This document shows positions 60,377-64,000 of a DNA stretch of 64,000 nt, piece by piece. This stretch comes from Trematomus loennbergii. Lineage: Eukaryota; Chordata; Actinopteri; Perciformes; Nototheniidae. The stretch covers positions 577,712-641,711 of the forward strand of contig JAAOOA010000055.1 in assembly GCA_012861695.1 (NCBI GenBank). Reading direction: 5' to 3'. Position 1 is the stretch's first letter; the number at the start of each line of letters is the position of its first letter. Under the pieces are notes generated by a model, which was given only the letters and a program-made list of their open reading frames with translations, did no database searches and was not told where the DNA came from. Both the position numbers and the translations under genes were made by a program.

Positions 60377-60480
60377 ATGGTGGAGGGCTTTGTAAGTGAG
60401 GACCAGGAGTTTGTAATGGAGCGTGTGAAACGGGAGTCAGTGGAGTTCTTTGAGGACCGGGGTGATGTGATGCCCCTTTG
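59991..60480 (+). repeat. Dispersed fish repeat (TATAGCGCTTTTC type), inserted in family A
   Basis: It opens with TATAGCGCTTTTCTTGAAC, then GAGGTGGGTTTTGAGGCGGG and GGAAGGAGTTCCAGAGCTTC, and ends near GGTGATGTGATGCCCC. It is preceded by an AATAAT run. It lies between two halves of a family-A copy and so inserted later than that copy. Open frames across it are low-complexity and are not taken as genes. Confidence 0.7.
60344..60373 (+). repeat. 30-base G homopolymer
   Basis: An unbroken run of 30 Gs within the TATAGCGC-type repeat. A further run of about 14 Gs is at 60140-60153. Confidence 0.95.
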
Positions 60481-60556
60481 TGAACATTAAAGCATGGAGA
60501 CATGTTGGAGTAGAGACACTACAGACACATATATGTCATAATATGTCCTCTTTAAT
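60481..60556 (-). repeat. Fish repeat family A, second part of the interrupted copy
   Basis: GAACATTAAAGCATGGAGAC then AGAGACACTACAGACACATA correspond to GAACATGAAACATAGACATG and AGAGACACTACATACTGATA at 20812-20855. Confidence 0.75.
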
Positions 60557-61609
60557 AATAAAATCAATCTCTTGGTTTGTATCTATGCTTTTCAAACATG
60601 AGAACATTGATACAAGACAAAAACACACAAACAAGAAAACAAACGGAGCACACGGATGTTTAACCAACAATAAATGCTAAGTGAGCAAATTAAGCTCAAT
60701 CTACTCTGATTATTACCCAGTTTTGTAAAACACTTCATTCTGATTGCCCAGTAAAAAGGAAATCTTGGGTCTGCTTTAGACCCTTTCATCTCATTTAGCC
60801 ACTGGCTCCTTGTTGTTGCTTTCTCCTCAGATCCCTCCACTTCTCCCAGAAAGCTGTTTACTGCTGCAGACAGTCTCTCTTTTCACGAGAAGCTCCTCAG
60901 AGGCTCTGGTTTGTATTTAAAAGCATCGTTTCCTCTGAAGTGTCAATAGATTGATGTCTTTTGCATGCAGCCATGTAATGAGACGGATCCGGCAGAAAGG
61001 AAGTGATCACGGTGAAGCTCCTTCAGTGTTATTAAGAGTAATTCACTCACTGAGTCACCCTGCAGAGGAGCAGTTACCTTTCATTGTGTATATCACAACA
61101 TACAGAGGGTCGATACAAAGTTGGCAACACCTGCTCAACATGATGCAATCCTACACAACAGCCCTGCAACAGATGGGGCTTTTGTTCAGATCATGTTCAG
61201 CTTCCTTATCATTTATTTAATATCGTTTTCACTGTAGGGTTGACAGCGAAATGACTATATATTTCATTATAAAATTGTATTTATTTTATAGTATGTATAA
61301 GCCTTAAGATGTTCTTGATATCAAACCACATGTTTCAGCAATAGCCAAAAGGGGTTTAGTGCAATCATTCAATTGTATAAATCTGTCAGTGTACATATAC
61401 AACATTAACAAACTTGAACTATCTGTATTGTATTTAAATGTATTCTTCTCTATAGGTATTTTTTTGTCAGCGCCTGAGTTTTTGATTCTAAACTAGATTT
61501 ACTTTCTTTACATGACAAAGGATTTATGGTGGACTTTATTTACCGCTAATAATTCGCTTTTCTTTATGGTGATTGCATTTAGGCTATGGCTGCAAAATAT
61601 ATCGTTTCT

Positions 61610-62105
61610 TTATTCAGGGTATATGCAGGAATCCTGAAGTCAAATGTAAACCCTTTTAAGACCTTTTTTAAGACCCTCGACGCCACTTTTAACCGGTTAC
61701 ATTGGCGACACACTTCACCTCACATTGACTATATACAGTATTGATTGTCCTTCCTCCTTATCTTCCAACCATTTGGACGCAGACTTGCATTTCCCCATAA
61801 CGATGTTGTTTTAACCGGCGTAAACGGACCTGCGCGCGCTATCGAGCAGTGAGCGTGATGTCCTGTTCAGATGACGTCAAACCAACGGGATGCCATAAAT
61901 AAACTACACAGAATCACACTACACACCTACGCAATGATTACATTCAGGCAAACTGTAGAATACAACCTCTTTGGACAATTTATATACTTATTGAAAACAA
62001 GCTACAAAATGTAACACCTTGGAAAATGACTTTTTAATAGCCTTCATTTTGGCTAAATTGATTTATCAACTTTTAATACTTTTGAAGACCCCGCGACATC
62101 CTGAT
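61610..62105 (+). repeat. Possible hAT-derived dispersed repeat
   Basis: CAGGGTATATGCAGGAATCC, then TTTTAAGACCTTTTTTAAGA at the left and CTTTTAATACTTTTGAAGAC at the right, resembles the fish CAGGGT-type elements rich in TTAAGACC. The ends are imperfect and no duplication was identified. Confidence 0.4.
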
Positions 62106-63740
62106 ATTGTCATCAGATGCCAACTTGTGCCATGAACACATTGCAAAAGACTGCCATATTGACCTCTGTTTGTCTTATGGGTTAGTTCAAATAGAGTATC
62201 AGTAATAAAACTGTCTGGCCCTTTCCTGTTCAGTTCAACTTCAACGTGTTCAACATAAGAGTTTTAAAAACACATTGTATGTGAGCAAATAAGCCCTGTA
62301 TTCAGTATGTAAACAGTTTCTCTGAGACAGATCAGCGACATGCAGTTTGTGAGACATGTGTCTTTCCAGAGAAGAGACTGCACCTGGATATCGGAGGAGT
62401 AATCTTCACCTCTGTTTTCCAGCAGTGTGCTCCCTGCAGCAGAAACTCAGCGTCTCACATCTCAGATGAAAAGGAAAAACTGAGGAGAGACACTCACTGT
62501 GTAGCTTCAGCTGGTAGCAGGCTATATGTAGAGCAGTATGGCAGGGGGAAAGGCTTTGAGCAGTTATTCTAAAAGGCTAAATTAAATGTTGTTTCTACAT
62601 TTGCATAATTAAATGTGTGCTTTTTTGTACTGCACTTTAGTTTGAGTTAATTGTTGTACCTATATTTCTTCTAACCCTCGATGTATGCACCATATTATAT
62701 TAAAGCTAATTCCTTGTAAGTGCAAACCCACTCTGCAATAAAGCTGATTGAGAAGAAGCCTCAGGAAGAGAAACTGGATGCCTGATATTACGGACAGACA
62801 CGCAACAGATGTCATGTGCAGGTCAGTTTGATTATCGCTCTGTCTGTCAATCAGTGCATTATTAATACTTGGAAAATACAACCAATCACACGGTCTACAG
62901 CGAGTCCAAAGTCCACAGTCCTTTCCAAAGTGTCCGGTTGGCTCCTCTGAGTCCACACAAACAACTATTAAAAGTTCAACTGCACCATTTTGCATCCCAA
63001 ATTGAGTTTGCAATTGCTCTTTAGAAGGAATCCTAAATGTCTTCTGCTAGATGACGGCATAGCAATGCTCTGGCATAGATTCATTTAAACAACTCATTTA
63101 AAATGAATCCCTCTGTGCCAAACGTCTATCTAAAAACACAATAAACAACGGTGCTTGATAACTTCCCAGAAGACAGTAAATGGCATCATTTTCACATTTT
63201 TAATTAACTAATTTCTGGAAAGTAATAGTGATAATAAAGACTAACGTACAGGAGTGAATGCACATTTGTCCATGCATGAATGATCTTCTCTGTGAAATGT
63301 TAAATAATAAAGTAACAAGCCAGAGCTGTCAGTAAAAAAAAGGGTATGGGTATATTCAATGTTACTAGGCAACAGTCACAACTCCACATCTGGAGATTGG
63401 GTGAGTTCAGAGATAAAGCACCGTCATTATTACGTTCAGCTCAGTTATTATTGTCAAAGCAGCACATTTGCGATGTTTTAAGAGAGAATTTTCAAGCCGA
63501 AAAATATTACATTTGATCGCATTGTCAGCCACTGAATGGGCTCTTTGCATTACCCATGAAAGGCTGCCTCCATTAAGGCTGCCGCACCTCGCTCGAGGCC
63601 AAACAAGAGACTGTTTGTGCTTCAAGGTGTCTATTATCTCATTACCGCGCATCAAGCTTTCAGTTTCAGCACTTCATAACTTTTATCGCATCTGACTGGG
63701 TGTTCTTCTAAAAAATATTTACCTGCTAGTAAAAATTCAC

Positions 63741-63741
63741 A

Positions 63742-63782
<41 letters not shown>

Positions 63783-63793
63783 ACACACACACA

Positions 63794-63886
<93 letters not shown>

Positions 63887-64000
63887 ACACACACACACAC
63901 ACCACACACACACAACCACACACACCACACACACCACACACACACACCACACACACACACACACCACACACACACACACACACCACACACACACACACAC
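63741..64000. repeat. Interrupted (CA)n tract reaching the window edge
   Basis: At least 260 bp of CA repeats with CACC interruptions. It gives spurious Cys-Val frames on the minus strand. Confidence 0.95.

Larger units (their letters stand above)
45316..64000 (-). other. gabrg3 intron upstream of the first visible exon (continues past the window)
   Basis: At least 18.7 kb without a recognisable exon. The expected upstream segment of gamma subunits (the region with DVDIYVNS or similar) was not found on the minus strand. The intron contains a LINE remnant (46120-46560), inverted-end elements (47349-47725 and 50601-51095), family-A and other fish repeats, and microsatellites. The rest is unassigned DNA. 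Confidence 0.7.

Noticed and set aside
60134..60490. 118-residue Gly/Glu-rich frame
   Set aside because: It is derived from a dispersed fish repeat with G homopolymers.
45606..64000. Search for the upstream gabrg3 exons (signal peptide and N-terminus)
   Set aside because: No minus-strand stretch resembling the conserved N-terminal segment of gamma subunits was found, so these exons are presumed to lie outside the window.

Overview
The window looks like nuclear DNA from a teleost fish. Genes are sparse, introns are long and carry intact GT-AG signals, dinucleotide microsatellites are abundant, and the interspersed repeats are of fish type: short hAT-like elements with 8-bp target duplications, tRNA-derived SINEs and a LINE-2-like remnant. 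No bacterial, phage or CRISPR content was seen. Almost all long open frames here are translations of tandem repeats or of transposon-like DNA.

The main gene is the 3' half of gabrg3, the GABA-A receptor gamma-3 subunit, on the minus strand. Seven coding exons run from 45315 down to the stop codon at 15312. They encode, in order, the extracellular ligand-binding domain from its first strands, the Cys-loop, TM1, TM2-TM3, and the intracellular loop tail with TM4. A 3' UTR follows, with an AATAAA signal at 14821-14826. The first exons (signal peptide and N-terminus) are not visible and should lie beyond position 64000.

Four points about this gene stand out. (1) The exon that is a single 221-bp unit in the mammalian GABR genes, as I recall them, is split here into 89 + 132 bp by a phase-2 intron made largely of tandem repeats. 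(2) The TM3 region lacks 2 bases. (3) The TM4 region lacks 1 base. These two are either assembly errors or real lesions. (4) The position matching the benzodiazepine-site Phe77 of gamma-2 reads Ile.

Left part (1-14800): two exons of a receptor-type tyrosine phosphatase of the IA-2 family (ptprn-like) lie on the plus strand at 3056-3460. I could not find the exon expected between them or the phosphatase exons expected downstream, so this looks like an orphan fragment. Next comes a fold-back cluster of tRNA-like SINE copies and a 40-bp tandem repeat (3.6-6.0 kb), then largely featureless DNA with one hAT-like element at 13.46 kb.

The gabrg3 introns hold two more hAT-like elements with perfect 8-bp duplications (17.27 and 20.34 kb), a 57-bp satellite-like array amplified from part of a fish repeat (36.6-37.8 kb), a 37-bp array (43.7-44.8 kb), a 0.3-kb CT tract next to a splice acceptor, long CA tracts, and several terminal-inverted-repeat elements.

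I see no convincing new biological system. The most useful leads are the repeat-built intron, the frame lesions, the orphan ptprn exons, and the repeat family that was hit or amplified independently at several sites.
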